Source: Cupriavidus oxalaticus (GTDB lineage: Bacteria; Pseudomonadota; Gammaproteobacteria; Burkholderiales; Burkholderiaceae). From it: a stretch of 64,000 nt of DNA. Under the pieces are notes generated by a model, which had not been told where the DNA came from, searched no databases, and was given only the letters and a program-made list of their open reading frames with translations. The stretch is from contig NZ_CP069811.1 of assembly GCF_016894385.1 (NCBI RefSeq), forward strand, positions 1,650,501-1,714,500, written 5' to 3'. Shown one piece after another: positions 39,480 to 47,754 of the stretch (the first letter of the stretch is position 1; each line of letters starts with the position of its first letter). The position numbers were made by a program, and so were the translations under genes.

Positions 39480-39510
39480 TTGACTCTTATCACACTGTGA
39501 TAGCATATCA
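39480..39510 (+). promoter_or_regulatory. Promoter/operator of the TumE-TumA pair
   Basis: TTGACT (39480-39485) resembles a -35 box. A -10-like TAGCAT (39501-39506) or CATATC (39504-39509) follows. TATCACA-C-TGTGATA (39488-39502) is a perfect 7-bp-arm palindrome between or over the boxes, suited to autorepression by the HTH antitoxin. The toxin ATG at 39511 has no ribosome site and would lie at or just after +1, implying a leaderless mRNA. Confidence 0.65.
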
Positions 39511-39864
39511 ATGCGCGACCTTGGCCTCGACACTTTGCTGGATCTGGATGGCACCCGCTTCGTTCTCGACGAGGCGGGCATTTACTGGGTGAAGTTCGAT
39601 ATCAGCGCCTGCGCCGTATCGCCCGAACGCCCGCATGGGATCAGGTACTGCCTGACCCTGCACGAACGTAGTGGCCGCCGCTTGCTTGGTTTCGACAATG
39701 CTCATGGCATCCGTGACCGATACGGCCCCGGCGCACGTACGCGCATTGCGTACGATCACCAGCATGTTGGCGCCCGCGTCCGGTTTTACGACTACAAGAA
39801 TGCGTCCAGCCTGCTTCAGGATTTCTGGACTGAAGTTGGCAAGATCCTAAGGCTCAAGGAGTGA
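39511..39864 (+). CDS. tumE: TumE-type toxin (DUF6516 family)
   Basis: This 117-residue protein has an N-terminal LLDLDGTRFVLDEAGIYWVKFD and the later HGIRYCLTLHERSGRRLLGFDNAH, then HHFYDYKNA-like VRFYDYKNASSLLQDFWTEV, which match the TumE family of type II toxins. The toxin gene precedes the antitoxin, 3 bp apart, the usual TumE-TumA order. TumE proteins have been proposed to be RNases; this is family-level knowledge, not something visible here. No Tn3-type transposon, where such pairs often sit, is nearby. Confidence 0.85.
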   Translation: MRDLGLDTLLDLDGTRFVLDEAGIYWVKFDISACAVSPERPHGIRYCLTLHERSGRRLLGFDNAHGIRDRYGPGARTRIAYDHQHVGARVRFYDYKNASSLLQDFWTEVGKILRLKE

Positions 39865-39867
39865 ACA

Positions 39868-40230
39868 ATGACCAGGAAACTCAAGATCGGCATCGCGTCA
39901 CTGGAAGATTTCAGAGCCCGGACCATGGCAATTGCCCGCGGAGAACTCAAGCCCGGGAAGAATGAGCCCAAGGTCTGGTTTCAGTCGCTGGACGTCCTTG
40001 CCAAAGTCCTGTCTCCGGCCAACCGTCACCTGCTCGCCCTGATCGCCGAAGTCAATCCTGAATCGCTCGACGAGCTTTCCGCACGCACCGGACGTGCCGT
40101 GTCGAACCTGTCGCGAACGTTGCGCACGATGGAAAGCTACGGGCTGGTTCACTTCGAGCAAGGGCCACGCCGCAAGCTCGCACCGCGCGTCGACTATAGC
40201 GGCATTGAGCTTGAGCTAGCCTTTCATTAA
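39868..40230 (+). CDS. tumA: TumA-type HTH antitoxin
   Basis: The length is 120 residues. The N-terminal part (IASLEDFRARTMAIARGELKP, EPKVWFQSLDVLAKVLSP) probably wraps the toxin. The C-terminal part is a MarR-like winged helix (NRHLLALIAEVNPESLDELS, GRAVSNLSRTLRTMESYGLV, RKLAPRVDYSGIELEL). An AAGGAGTGAACA site, located within the end of tumE, serves its ATG. It should neutralise TumE and repress the shared promoter through the palindrome at 39488-39502. Confidence 0.87.
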   Translation: MTRKLKIGIASLEDFRARTMAIARGELKPGKNEPKVWFQSLDVLAKVLSPANRHLLALIAEVNPESLDELSARTGRAVSNLSRTLRTMESYGLVHFEQGPRRKLAPRVDYSGIELELAFH

Positions 40231-40272
40231 GCGGGTAAGCGGGGATTTCGCGCCCACCGTTGGCTCCGCGCG

Positions 40273-40986
40273 CTACGGCAAGAACGCCGGCGACAACAAG
40301 CGCAACCCGATCGTAAAAAACCGCTCGCCGGTCCCACCGCCGAACACATTGCCGTAGGTGGTATCGACCTGCACCCGGTCCCGCACGACCCAGAAGCGCA
40401 GCCCCGCCTGGAACGAGGGCTTGCCGCGGTTCTCGCCGAAGGTCTCGGCCACGATGGCCACGCGCGGATGCACCTGGGTCTCCGTGCCGACACCCCATGT
40501 CATGCGCGTCTGTTCCGCTTCGGTATCGCGCTTGCCGCCGACATTGAGGTGCGCCAGGAAGCGGTCCTCAACAAACGAGAATGACACAGGCACGTTGACA
40601 TAGACGTTGCCGAACAGCTTGCGCTGTTGCGCAGTCGGATGGTGGATCACGCCAGCCGTAAAGGCGACACCGTAGCCGCCGGTTTCCAGCGGCCGGAGCA
40701 GCGTCTTGCCCTGGAACTGCACGTTGGTGAAATCCGTGCCGCCGTCCACGCGCTGCAGCGACCCGCCCAGCGTCAGTTCGAGATTTCCCGTCGGGTTGCA
40801 GCCCGGCAACGCCCAGAATTCATTGCCGCCGGACTGGACCTGCATCCACGATTCAAGCTGGCAGGCCTTGGGATCGACGATGCGGGCGTCGTCGGTGATC
40901 AGCGGCCGCGCGGCGATCGCGGGGCGGCAGGCGGCGGCCAGCAAGGCCACTGCGGCGAGACGGACAAAGACATGGTGCCATGCCAT
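40273..40986 (-). CDS. conserved exported protein, probable outer-membrane beta-barrel
   Basis: From ATG 40986 (GAGGG upstream at 6-7 bases) the protein has 237 residues with a signal peptide ending near AACRPAIAA. The rest alternates short beta strands: VDGGTDFTNVQFQGKTLL, AFTAGVIHHP, YVNVPVSFSFVEDRFLAHLNVGG, and ends RFFTIGLRLLSPAF, a typical aromatic-terminated barrel. Proteins of this kind are annotated only as hypothetical or MetA-pathway of phenol degradation-like. There are two Cys in the mature part (ACQLE and LPGCN). The function is unknown. Confidence 0.75.
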   Translation of the reverse strand: MAWHHVFVRLAAVALLAAACRPAIAARPLITDDARIVDPKACQLESWMQVQSGGNEFWALPGCNPTGNLELTLGGSLQRVDGGTDFTNVQFQGKTLLRPLETGGYGVAFTAGVIHHPTAQQRKLFGNVYVNVPVSFSFVEDRFLAHLNVGGKRDTEAEQTRMTWGVGTETQVHPRVAIVAETFGENRGKPSFQAGLRFWVVRDRVQVDTTYGNVFGGGTGERFFTIGLRLLSPAFLP

Positions 40987-41317
40987 GGCAACCCTCCTGG
41001 ACACATGCGGGGACACGGCCGACGACGATACACGACGGTCGTGACACGATTTCGATGGACAGGAAAGGGGCGCCGCCGGCTCAGCGACAGCGCGCGCTCA
41101 CCGGGATTGACGTCGATGGAAACCTGCAGGCAGCGATGCCGCGCCTGCAGCCACAAGACTGCAGTTGCTCAGCGTGCGATGGCGGCCCGGGGCAATCCCC
41201 TTCCGCGAGAATGACTGGAACAACTGCCCACGGATAGCTCCGTTTATCAGAACGGGGCGCAGTGTAATGCCTGCGCCGGAAGCGGGTCAACCCGCACGCG
41301 GCGGGTCGTTCGCCGGA
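40987..41317. other. 331-bp gap, nothing recognised
   Basis: There are short inverted repeats (CTGCAGG...CCTGCAG around 41127-41156) but no U-tract and no credible ORF. It may contain the promoter for the minus-strand outer-membrane-type gene; I could not place boxes. Confidence 0.4.
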
Positions 41318-42289
41318 TCAGGAACCCGCCTTGTAGTTGGTTTCCTTGACGATCCTGGCCCAGCGGGCCGTATCCTCGGCGATGGTGGTGGCGAACTGTT
41401 CCGGCGTGCTGCCGACCGCCTCGTAGTCGATCGCCTCCAGCTTCTCCTTGATCTCCGGCAGCGCGACGATGCGCGTTACCTCCTGGTTCAGCCGGTTGAC
41501 GATCTCCTTGGGCGTCCCCGCGGGCGCCAGCAGGCCGGCCCACGAGTTGAACACCATGCCGTCGAAGCCCGCCTCCTGCATGGTCGGCACCTGCGGCAGC
41601 GCCGGCGACCGTTTGGAGGAGAACACCGCCAGCGGGCGCAGCTTGCCCGCCTTGATCATCGCCATCGAGTTGAACGGATCGATGGTCATGTCGACCTCGC
41701 CGGACACCACCGCCTGCATCTGCGGGCCGGTACCCTTGTACGAAGCGCTGACGACATCAGGGATGCCCGCGGTCGCCTTGAAGCTCGCGCCGATCAGCTC
41801 GATCATGCTGCTGCCTGCCGACAGGCTCAGCGGCCGGGTCTTGGACTTGGCCAGCGCCACGAACTCCTGCACCGTCTTGGCCGGCACCGACGGGTGCACC
41901 ACCATCACGAAGCCGATATTGCTGATCAGCGAGATCGGCGCAAAGCTCTTCAGCGGTTCGTAGCCGGCCTTGTACAGCAGCGGGCTGAGCGTCTGCGCGC
42001 CGGCGGTGTTGAGCAGCAGCGTGTAGCCGTCCGGCGCCGCGCGCGCGACGATATCGGTGCCGATGATGCCGTTGGCGCCGGGGCGGTTCTCCACCACCAC
42101 CGACTGCTTCAGCGCCTCGCCCAGCTTCTGCGAGATCAGCCGCGCCACCACGTCGGTGGCGCCGCCAGGGGAAAACGGCACCACCATGCGGATCGGTTTG
42201 CTGGGATAGGTGTCGCTCCAGGCCAGCGTGGGCAGGGTGCCCAGCACGGCGGCGCACAGCAGCGCGCGGCGGCGCAGGTTGATGGTCAT
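41318..42289 (-). CDS. Bug/TctC family substrate-binding protein
   Basis: This periplasmic receptor has 323 residues starting MTINLRRRALLCAAV at 42289, with GGAGACAGCC upstream. The signal peptide ends near LAWSD (about residue 25). Bug motifs are PIRMVVPFSPGGATDVVARL, VVENRPGANGIIGTD, APDGYTLLLNTAGAQ and VDMTIDPFNSMAMIKAGKLR. It stands alone, without an adjacent catabolic operon, and is divergent from the leader RNA and purine permease on its right. The ligand is unknown. Confidence 0.93.
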   Translation of the reverse strand: MTINLRRRALLCAAVLGTLPTLAWSDTYPSKPIRMVVPFSPGGATDVVARLISQKLGEALKQSVVVENRPGANGIIGTDIVARAAPDGYTLLLNTAGAQTLSPLLYKAGYEPLKSFAPISLISNIGFVMVVHPSVPAKTVQEFVALAKSKTRPLSLSAGSSMIELIGASFKATAGIPDVVSASYKGTGPQMQAVVSGEVDMTIDPFNSMAMIKAGKLRPLAVFSSKRSPALPQVPTMQEAGFDGMVFNSWAGLLAPAGTPKEIVNRLNQEVTRIVALPEIKEKLEAIDYEAVGSTPEQFATTIAEDTARWARIVKETNYKAGS

Positions 42290-42351
42290 CTGGCTGTCTC
42301 CAATTGGCACGCCGCGCCAGGACGTGGCTTCGGCGCATCATTATTCATATT

Positions 42352-42583
42352 TGTGAATTAGATTTTATTCCCATAAATTTCATCGTCAACGAGGGTATGT
42401 ACGGACGAGGGCCTGCCCGGCAGCGGCGCGTTCAACTGTCGCCGCCGCCGCCATGGCGGTAGCGGATGTCCTCTGAATCTCTGTCTCCTTGACCGCTGCG
42501 AAGCGGAGGCCTGGCTCACCGCCTGACAGTGGCGCCGGACATGCCGCCCGGCGTTGGCAGGCGCCGGGCGGCATTTTTTTATC
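42352..42583 (+). ncRNA. Putative small RNA or leader ending in a strong terminator
   Basis: A transcript of about 200 nt is suggested. A possible promoter (TTGTGA at about 42352, TAAATT/ATAAAT about 17 bp on) precedes a GC-rich, hairpin-forming segment that ends in the strong terminator at 42542-42583. Within it ATG at about 42398 opens a 21-codon frame (MYGRGPARQRRVQL then SPPPPWR) with GAGGG just upstream, which might be a leader peptide with a polyproline stall site. No upstream plus-strand gene exists for the terminator to serve. I do not recognise a known riboswitch class. Confidence 0.45.
42542..42583 (+). terminator. Strong intrinsic terminator
   Basis: GCCGCCCGGCG, an 8-nt loop, CGCCGGGCGGC form a perfect 11-bp stem followed by ATTTTTTTATCC. 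It is oriented on the plus strand, 500 bp before the purine permease. Confidence 0.93.
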
Positions 42584-43087
42584 CCCAGGCGTGGCCCCAC
42601 GGGATCAACGCCCACGGGGAAATTGTCGATGCAAATTGTTGACGGGACCGTCATTTCCGCCGCACGACAATCCGGCAAGACAACGACCAGTGCGATGCGA
42701 TATCACCGAAAGGATGACGACATTCTCGCTGGTGATATATGTCACAGCGGATTATCCCCTGACAAAAGAGCTGCCTGCAATGATCCTGCGAGTTCGTGCG
42801 CGATTCCGGCCGTCATTCGACAGGAGCCGCAATCCGATATTATCGGCCGACAATATATTTCCCGAAGCTGCCTATATACACTATTCCCCGCCCGATAACA
42901 TAACGCCAGCGGAATAATCAAACAGATTGATTTTCCATTTACTTTCCGGATAGCATGCCGGGCGCGCCGCGGAAGCCGGATCGATACTTCCGCGGCGCGT
43001 GCATTGCCCCTCCCGGCGGCATATGCCGGCCGGCCCGGAACAAACGAAAAAGGTGGAACCATCCACCCGGATAAACAGGAGACGTGA
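42584..43087. other. 504-bp AT-richer region upstream of the NCS2 permease
   Basis: No gene is supported. It includes a CRP/FNR-type half-matched palindrome GGTGA-TATATG-TCACA (42731-42746) and an AT-rich stretch with TATATACACTATT (about 42873-42886) that could supply the permease -10. The base composition differs from the surroundings, like 6700-7060. Confidence 0.5.
42731..42746. promoter_or_regulatory. CRP/FNR-family-like binding site
   Basis: GGTGA, six bases TATATG, TCACA: nine of ten positions match the CRP consensus half-sites TGTGA-N6-TCACA. It lies about 340 bp upstream of the permease start, so its target is uncertain; the core is similar to the GTGATATATCAA at 6589-6600. Confidence 0.35.
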
Positions 43088-44431
43088 ATGGCACCTTTGC
43101 TGTTCAAGGTGGAAGACCGTCCGCCGCGCATCACTACCGTGCTGCTGGCACTTCAGCATTTGCTCGCCGCCCTCGGCGGCATTATTGCGGTGCCGCTGGT
43201 GATCGGCGGGGCATTAAAGCTGCCGACCGCAGAAATCATTGCCCTGGTGAATGCCGCCCTGATCGGCTCGGGCGTGGTCACCATTATTCAATGCAAGGGT
43301 GTGGGCCCGGTAGGGATCCGCCTGCCGTGCGTGATGGGCACCAGCTTTTCGTTCGTCGGCGCTGCCATCAGCGTTGGCGCCGAGCACGGCGTGGCCGGCA
43401 TCCTGGGCTCGGCGTTGGCCGGCTCGCTGCTGATGATCGTCGGCAGCCACTTCATGCCGACCATCCGCAAGCTGTTTCCCCATACCGTCACCAGCGTGGT
43501 CGTCACCATGATCGGCCTGTCGCTGATCCCGGTTGCGGTGGACTGGGCCGCCGGCGGCCGTGGCAGCCCGCAGTATGGCGCGGTCGGCAACCTGGCGATC
43601 GCGGCCTTTGTGCTGGCGCTGGTGATCGCGATGGTGCAGTGGGGCAAGGGCATGATCTCGGCCTCGGCCATCGTGATCGGCATCCTCGGCGGCTACCTGC
43701 TGTGCCTGGCGCTGGGGCTGGTCGATTTCACGCAGATGCGCAATGCGCCGGTGCTGGCGCTGCCGCAGCCGCTGCATTTCGGCTTGTCGTTCCCGGTGTC
43801 GGGCATCGTTGCGATGGCGATTGCCTACCTGGTGACGACGGTGGAATCCACCGGCACCTTCATGGCACTCGGCTCGGCCACGCAGACGCCGATCACCGGC
43901 AACAAGCTGTCGCGCGGCATCCTGTGCGACGGCTTCGGTTCGGCCTTTGCCGCGCTGATTTCGAGCCCGCCGCTGTCGACCTTCGCGCAGAACGTCGGCG
44001 TGGTGTCGCTGACCGGCGTCGCCAGCCGCCACGTGGTGGCACTGACCGGCGTGATGCTGCTGCTGGCCGGGCTGTTCCCGGTGCTGGGCGCGCTGGTGGT
44101 GACGGTTCCGCAGCCGGTGCTCGGCGGCGCCGGCCTGATGATGTTCGCGATGATCGTCTCGGGCGGCATCAACATGCTGAGCCGGATCGAGTTCACGCAG
44201 CGCAATACGCTGATCGTGGCGGTGTCGATCGGCTGCGGCCTGGCGGTGACTTTCCGCCCGGAACTGCTGTCCAGGCTGCCGCTGTTCGTGCAGGAGGTGT
44301 TCGGCTCGGGCATTTCGGTGGGGTCGCTGGTGGCGGTGACGCTGAACCTGGTGCTGCCGGGCCGCACGGCTGAACATGCCGAGGAAGCGCAGCACGACGA
44401 GGGGGCGCAGGCTTCCGGCGAACTGGCCTGA
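43088..44431 (+). CDS. NCS2 family nucleobase (xanthine/uric acid type) permease
   Basis: This 447-residue inner-membrane protein has about 14 hydrophobic segments. Signatures are VLLALQHLLAALGGIIAVPL, the substrate-site Glu/Gln region VTTVESTGTFMAL, and the NCS2 hallmark TFAQNVGVVSLTGVASRHV (QNxGxxxxTxVxSR). This is closer to the xanthine/urate group than to uracil permeases (UraA-like SYGEN is absent). ATG 43088 follows ACAGGAGACGTGA. No purine catabolic genes lie next to it; the fragments on its right belonged to something else. Confidence 0.9.
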   Translation: MAPLLFKVEDRPPRITTVLLALQHLLAALGGIIAVPLVIGGALKLPTAEIIALVNAALIGSGVVTIIQCKGVGPVGIRLPCVMGTSFSFVGAAISVGAEHGVAGILGSALAGSLLMIVGSHFMPTIRKLFPHTVTSVVVTMIGLSLIPVAVDWAAGGRGSPQYGAVGNLAIAAFVLALVIAMVQWGKGMISASAIVIGILGGYLLCLALGLVDFTQMRNAPVLALPQPLHFGLSFPVSGIVAMAIAYLVTTVESTGTFMALGSATQTPITGNKLSRGILCDGFGSAFAALISSPPLSTFAQNVGVVSLTGVASRHVVALTGVMLLLAGLFPVLGALVVTVPQPVLGGAGLMMFAMIVSGGINMLSRIEFTQRNTLIVAVSIGCGLAVTFRPELLSRLPLFVQEVFGSGISVGSLVAVTLNLVLPGRTAEHAEEAQHDEGAQASGELA

Positions 44432-44662
44432 GTGCAAGCGCTGCGCCGACGCGGTCGGTGCGCCCCCCTGGCCGCATCCGTTTCCTTGCATGACCAGGCA
44501 TTGTCTTGCCTGGCCAATTCCCGGCTTAGGTGGAGCCGGCCCTGTGCTGGCCCTTGCGCATCGCAATCTGCCGCCCCGGACCGGCAGCCCGCTGGCGCCG
44601 GCATGGTACCTCGCACGCCAAACGTGGCCAGCGACAGCATCAGCTGGCCGAAGCTCCCGCTG

Positions 44663-44966
44663 ACCGGAGTACACCTCGGCACTGGCACCGAAGCTGTCCG
44701 CCTGGGCATGCGCCAGCGCGGTGATGCGCGCCTGCAGCAGGTCGCGCACTTCGGCCTTCAGCGCGCGTACCGACAGCCGCAGCTCGGCACTCTCGGGAAT
44801 GACGTTGGACGCCTTGCCGGATTCGATCGCGCCGACGGTCACGATGGCCATGTCAAGGGGATTCACGTTGCGCGACACCACCGACTGCAACGCCATCACC
44901 ATCGACGCGCAGGCCACCACCGGATCGACCGCACGGTGCGGAACCGCGCCGTGGCCACCGCATACG
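44663..44966 (-). pseudogene. M20 family amidohydrolase fragment
   Basis: On the minus strand the frame reads GGHGAVPHRAVDPVVACASM and then SVVSRNVNPLDMAIVTVGAI and ESGKASNVIPESAELRLSVR. These are the dimerisation-domain blocks of M20 peptidases/hippurate hydrolases. Upstream of GGHG there is an in-frame TGA and the zinc-binding N-terminal domain is missing. Homology stops after ASAEVYSG, so the C-terminal catalytic part is gone too. It is an internal fragment of about 100 residues from a gene normally of about 390. Confidence 0.85.
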
Positions 44967-44974
44967 GCAGGCCC

Positions 44975-45461
44975 GTGGCTTCACGGATCGGCAGCTTGCG
45001 TACACCTCGTGCGTGATCGCCCGGCGCGGCCATCCGTGCGGGCAAGCGCGCTCGCTGCACGAACTGCTGGAACAGGACTGGGTCGTCAACTACACCGCGG
45101 CAGCTACGAGTCCTTCATGCGCAACCTGTTCTGGCAGCATGATGCGCAGATCGACCCGTCCCGGCTGCATTGCGCGCACTCCACCGCGTTGCTGCTGGAA
45201 CTGATCCGCTATGCCGGCATGATCAGCTACTGCCCACGGCCGCTGCTGCTGACCGACCCGATGCGTGGCTGGGTCCACGCCTTTGCCCTGGCCGAGCAAT
45301 TCGAAACCAGCCGGCTTGGCATCATCACGCGCCACAACGCGGTGCGCGGTCCCGCGGCGCAGTGCTTCACCGACTGCCTGCTGCAGGAGATCCGGCGCCG
45401 CGCGCGTTCGGCGGCGCAGAAGGACAGCGAGTTGTTCGACGAGCTGGACGTGTTGTACTGA
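44975..45461 (+). pseudogene. LysR family regulator, truncated and frameshifted
   Basis: The C-terminal effector part of a LysR regulator is readable in two frames. The first gives YTSCVIARRGHPCGQARSLH and then ELLEQDWVVNYTA; the second gives GSYESFMRNLFWQHDAQID and ends QKDSELFDELDVLY at 45461. Restoring one G near 45098 (GCG-GGC-AGC-TAC) joins them. The DNA-binding N-terminus is absent: the sequence runs directly into the M20 fragment. This is a relic of a divergently organised regulator-hydrolase locus that lost its middle. Confidence 0.85.
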
Positions 45462-45657
45462 GCCTCAGGCCACATTTGGTCCCTTGTCCCGATAGCCACG
45501 ATCGGAGTGCCGCAAGGCGCTTCACGCGGCTTCGCGATTCGGGATGGCGGAACCGGTAGCGCCATTCGCTGCGGTAGCTGGAAACCAGATAGAGACTAAT
45601 ATGAAGAAACAAACGCGCCCGCCTCTGGGGTGGCGGTAACCGCTGAGGGAGACTGCA

Positions 45658-46038
45658 ATGGCGACAAGACTGAGCCGGCTCGCAGTGACGGCCGCAGCAC
45701 TGATAACGTTGACATTGGCGACTGGCTCCCGCGCCGATGAGGTTCCGCTGATCACTGGCAAGCAGTGGACAGATTCCTCCGAACAGACAAAAAAGGCCTA
45801 CCTCGTAGGCATTGCCAACCTGGTCCAGGTTGATATCGCCTATCACGAAGGCAAGCCGCCGCCGGACTCGCAAAGCATCGTTCCGCGCTTTGCAAAAGGG
45901 CTCAAGGGCCATTCGCTCGACTCGGTGCGCCAGGGCGTGGATCGCTGGTACGCGACACATCCTGACCAGTTGCAGCGGCCGGTCATTGAAACGATCTGGT
46001 TCGAAATGGTTGTTCCCGGTCTGCAGACCAGGAAGTAA
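45658..46038 (+). CDS. conserved exported hypothetical protein
   Basis: The length is 126 residues with a clear signal peptide (AVTAAALITLTLATGSRA, cleavage about residue 26). The mature part includes ITGKQWTDSSEQTKKAYLVG, IANLVQVDIAYHEGK and GVDRWYATHPDQLQRPVIET. The YLVGIANL/VDRWY pattern recalls small periplasmic Rap1a/Tai-like proteins, but the cysteines typical of those are absent. The ATG at 45658 follows GAGGGAGACTGCA. It lies 9 bp before a glycine-zipper lipoprotein gene, probably in one unit. Confidence 0.75.
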   Translation: MATRLSRLAVTAAALITLTLATGSRADEVPLITGKQWTDSSEQTKKAYLVGIANLVQVDIAYHEGKPPPDSQSIVPRFAKGLKGHSLDSVRQGVDRWYATHPDQLQRPVIETIWFEMVVPGLQTRK

Positions 46039-46047
46039 GGTGACGCC

Positions 46048-46275
46048 ATGAAAGGACTCCAACTGATTGGTGCAGCGCTGGTCGTCGCCGGCGCTGCCGG
46101 ATGCACGAATATGACACCGCAGCAGCAAGGCACCGTGACCGGTGCTGGCATCGGCGCAGCCGCGGGTGCGGGCATCGCGGCCATCGCGGGAGGCAGCGGC
46201 TGGACCGGCGCGGCGATCGGCGCCGTGGCTGGTGGCGTAGCAGGCAACATCAAGGGCAGCAAGCAGCAGCAGTAG
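46048..46275 (+). CDS. glycine-zipper lipoprotein (YMGG-like)
   Basis: This is a 75-residue protein. The lipobox is AGAAGC (Cys19). The remainder is almost entirely a glycine-zipper double segment (TGAGIGAAAGAGIAAIAGG and AAIGAVAGGVAGNIKG), which forms two hairpin-like membrane helices. Such small lipoproteins are linked to envelope stress and outer-membrane integrity in related bacteria. AAGGTGACGCC precedes its ATG. It follows the exported 126-residue protein by 9 bp. Confidence 0.85.
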   Translation: MKGLQLIGAALVVAGAAGCTNMTPQQQGTVTGAGIGAAAGAGIAAIAGGSGWTGAAIGAVAGGVAGNIKGSKQQQ

Positions 46276-46409
46276 TAAGTCGCGCTGGCGCCCCTGCCGG
46301 CGCCCATGGCGTTCAAGTCCGATCCCTTATCCTGGATTGTTGTGGTCCCATAGCCGGCTCTTGATGGCGCCTGCCCGGCGGCTGTCGCAATTTGCCGACA
46401 CTACTGTGT

Positions 46410-46449
46410 GTTTCCCGCGCTTTCCGGTCGTCGGCTGCTGGCGGGAAAC
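46410..46449. promoter_or_regulatory. Inverted repeat upstream of the porin gene
   Basis: GTTTCCCGC (46410-46418) and GCGGGAAAC (46441-46449) could pair around 22 nt, about 115 bp before the porin ATG, either as leader stem or binding site. No promoter boxes were assigned. Confidence 0.4.
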
Positions 46450-46562
46450 GGGCCGCGCTCCTAAGCTCGAACAGGCTGCCCGGCAGCATGCTGCAAGGTC
46501 ACGCATGCGAAGAATGAAGTGGTGGCTGGCACCCCAAAAAAGAGAGAAGAGAGGAGAACAGC

Positions 46563-47726
46563 ATGTCACTGAAAAGGACGGCCCTGGCGTCTCTGCTGGG
46601 ATGGCCGCTGGCAACCCTCGCGCAGTCAAGCGTCACGCTGTATGGCGTGATCGACGCCAACGTGGAATACGTCAACCACGCGGGCGTCGTGCCGACGGCC
46701 GCCAACGGATTCAACCCAGGACCGGGCAACGATGCCTACCGACTGACTTCCGGCGGACTTTCCGGCTCGCGCTGGGGCCTGCGCGGCAACGAGGACCTGG
46801 GTGGCGGCATCAAGGCCATCTTCGTGCTGGAAAGCGGCTTCGGCCTCGATTCCGGCCTGTCGCAGCAAAGCGGCCGCCTGTTCGGCCGCCAGGCGTTCGT
46901 GGGCATCCAGAGCAACCGCTTCGGCCAGGTCAGCCTGGGCCGGCAGTACACCTCGATGTTCGAGGCCCTGGCCAACTTCTCTCCAACCGCCTATGCCACG
47001 CAGTATGAGCCGATCGTCTTGCAGTCCGGCCCCAACTACCGCGAGGACAACACCATCAAGTACACCGGGAAGTTCGGGGGGCTGACTGCGCTCGCGCACT
47101 GGTCCTTCGGCGCCGGCGTGGCCCTGCCCGCCTCGGTAGGGTTCCCCATCCCGATCGGCGGCAATGGCGAAGTCCCGGGGCAGTTCCGGCGCGACACCGC
47201 CTATGGCGGGGCACTGGCTTACACGTTCGGCCCGTTCGCCGCGACGGCCGGCTATGACCAATGGAATCCCACCATCGGCACCGGCACCGGCATCATGAAG
47301 AAGGCCGTGATAGGCGCCAGCTACGCGTTCGGCCCCGCCAAGATCATGGGCGGCTACCGCTGGGGCCAGAACAGGAACGCGGCCGATGTCCTGATCCAGC
47401 GCGATGACTTCTACTGGATCGGGGCCAACTACCAGGTCACGCCGGCGCTCGCGCTCACGCTCGAGTACAACTACGACGACGTCAAGAACCTTTACGGCAA
47501 CACGAGCGTGGCCAACCCGTGGCAGGTCTCCTTCGTGGCCGACTACTCGCTGTCCAAACGCACCGATCTCTACCTGACCACGGCCTATGCCAAGAACGCC
47601 GGGTTGATGCTCGAGTCGCTGGCGACCTTCTATGCCAACAGCCTGTCGCTAGGCAACAGCTATGTCCTCGGCAACGGGCAGAGCAACATGTTTGGCGTCG
47701 CCTTAGGCGTGCGGCACAGGTTCTGA
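46563..47726 (+). CDS. Burkholderiales-type general porin
   Basis: This 387-residue outer-membrane trimeric porin (Porin_4/OmpC-like) starts MSLKRTALASLLGWPLATLA with signal peptidase cleavage near LAQS. It has the family opening SSVTLYGVIDANVEYVNH, SRWGLRGNEDLGGGIKAIFVLE, LFGRQAFVGIQSNRFGQVSLG and RQYTSMFEALA, and ends GVALGVRHRF with the terminal Phe needed for assembly. AGAGAGGAGAACAGC precedes the ATG. Specificity is not readable. A 17-bp tandem duplication covers its stop codon. Confidence 0.95.
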   Translation: MSLKRTALASLLGWPLATLAQSSVTLYGVIDANVEYVNHAGVVPTAANGFNPGPGNDAYRLTSGGLSGSRWGLRGNEDLGGGIKAIFVLESGFGLDSGLSQQSGRLFGRQAFVGIQSNRFGQVSLGRQYTSMFEALANFSPTAYATQYEPIVLQSGPNYREDNTIKYTGKFGGLTALAHWSFGAGVALPASVGFPIPIGGNGEVPGQFRRDTAYGGALAYTFGPFAATAGYDQWNPTIGTGTGIMKKAVIGASYAFGPAKIMGGYRWGQNRNAADVLIQRDDFYWIGANYQVTPALALTLEYNYDDVKNLYGNTSVANPWQVSFVADYSLSKRTDLYLTTAYAKNAGLMLESLATFYANSLSLGNSYVLGNGQSNMFGVALGVRHRF

Positions 47727-47754
47727 GTGCGCCGGGATTCTGAGTGCGCCGGGA
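47721..47754. repeat. 17-bp tandem duplication across the porin stop codon
   Basis: TTCTGAGTGCGCCGGGA occurs at 47721-47737 and again at 47738-47754. The first copy contains the final Phe codon and the TGA stop. It is a recent local duplication with no coding effect. Confidence 0.9.

Noticed and set aside
42352..42583. Known riboswitch (guanidine, glycine, TPP, purine) before the NCS2 permease
   Set aside because: I could not match the conserved core bases of any of these classes; the call remains an unidentified RNA.
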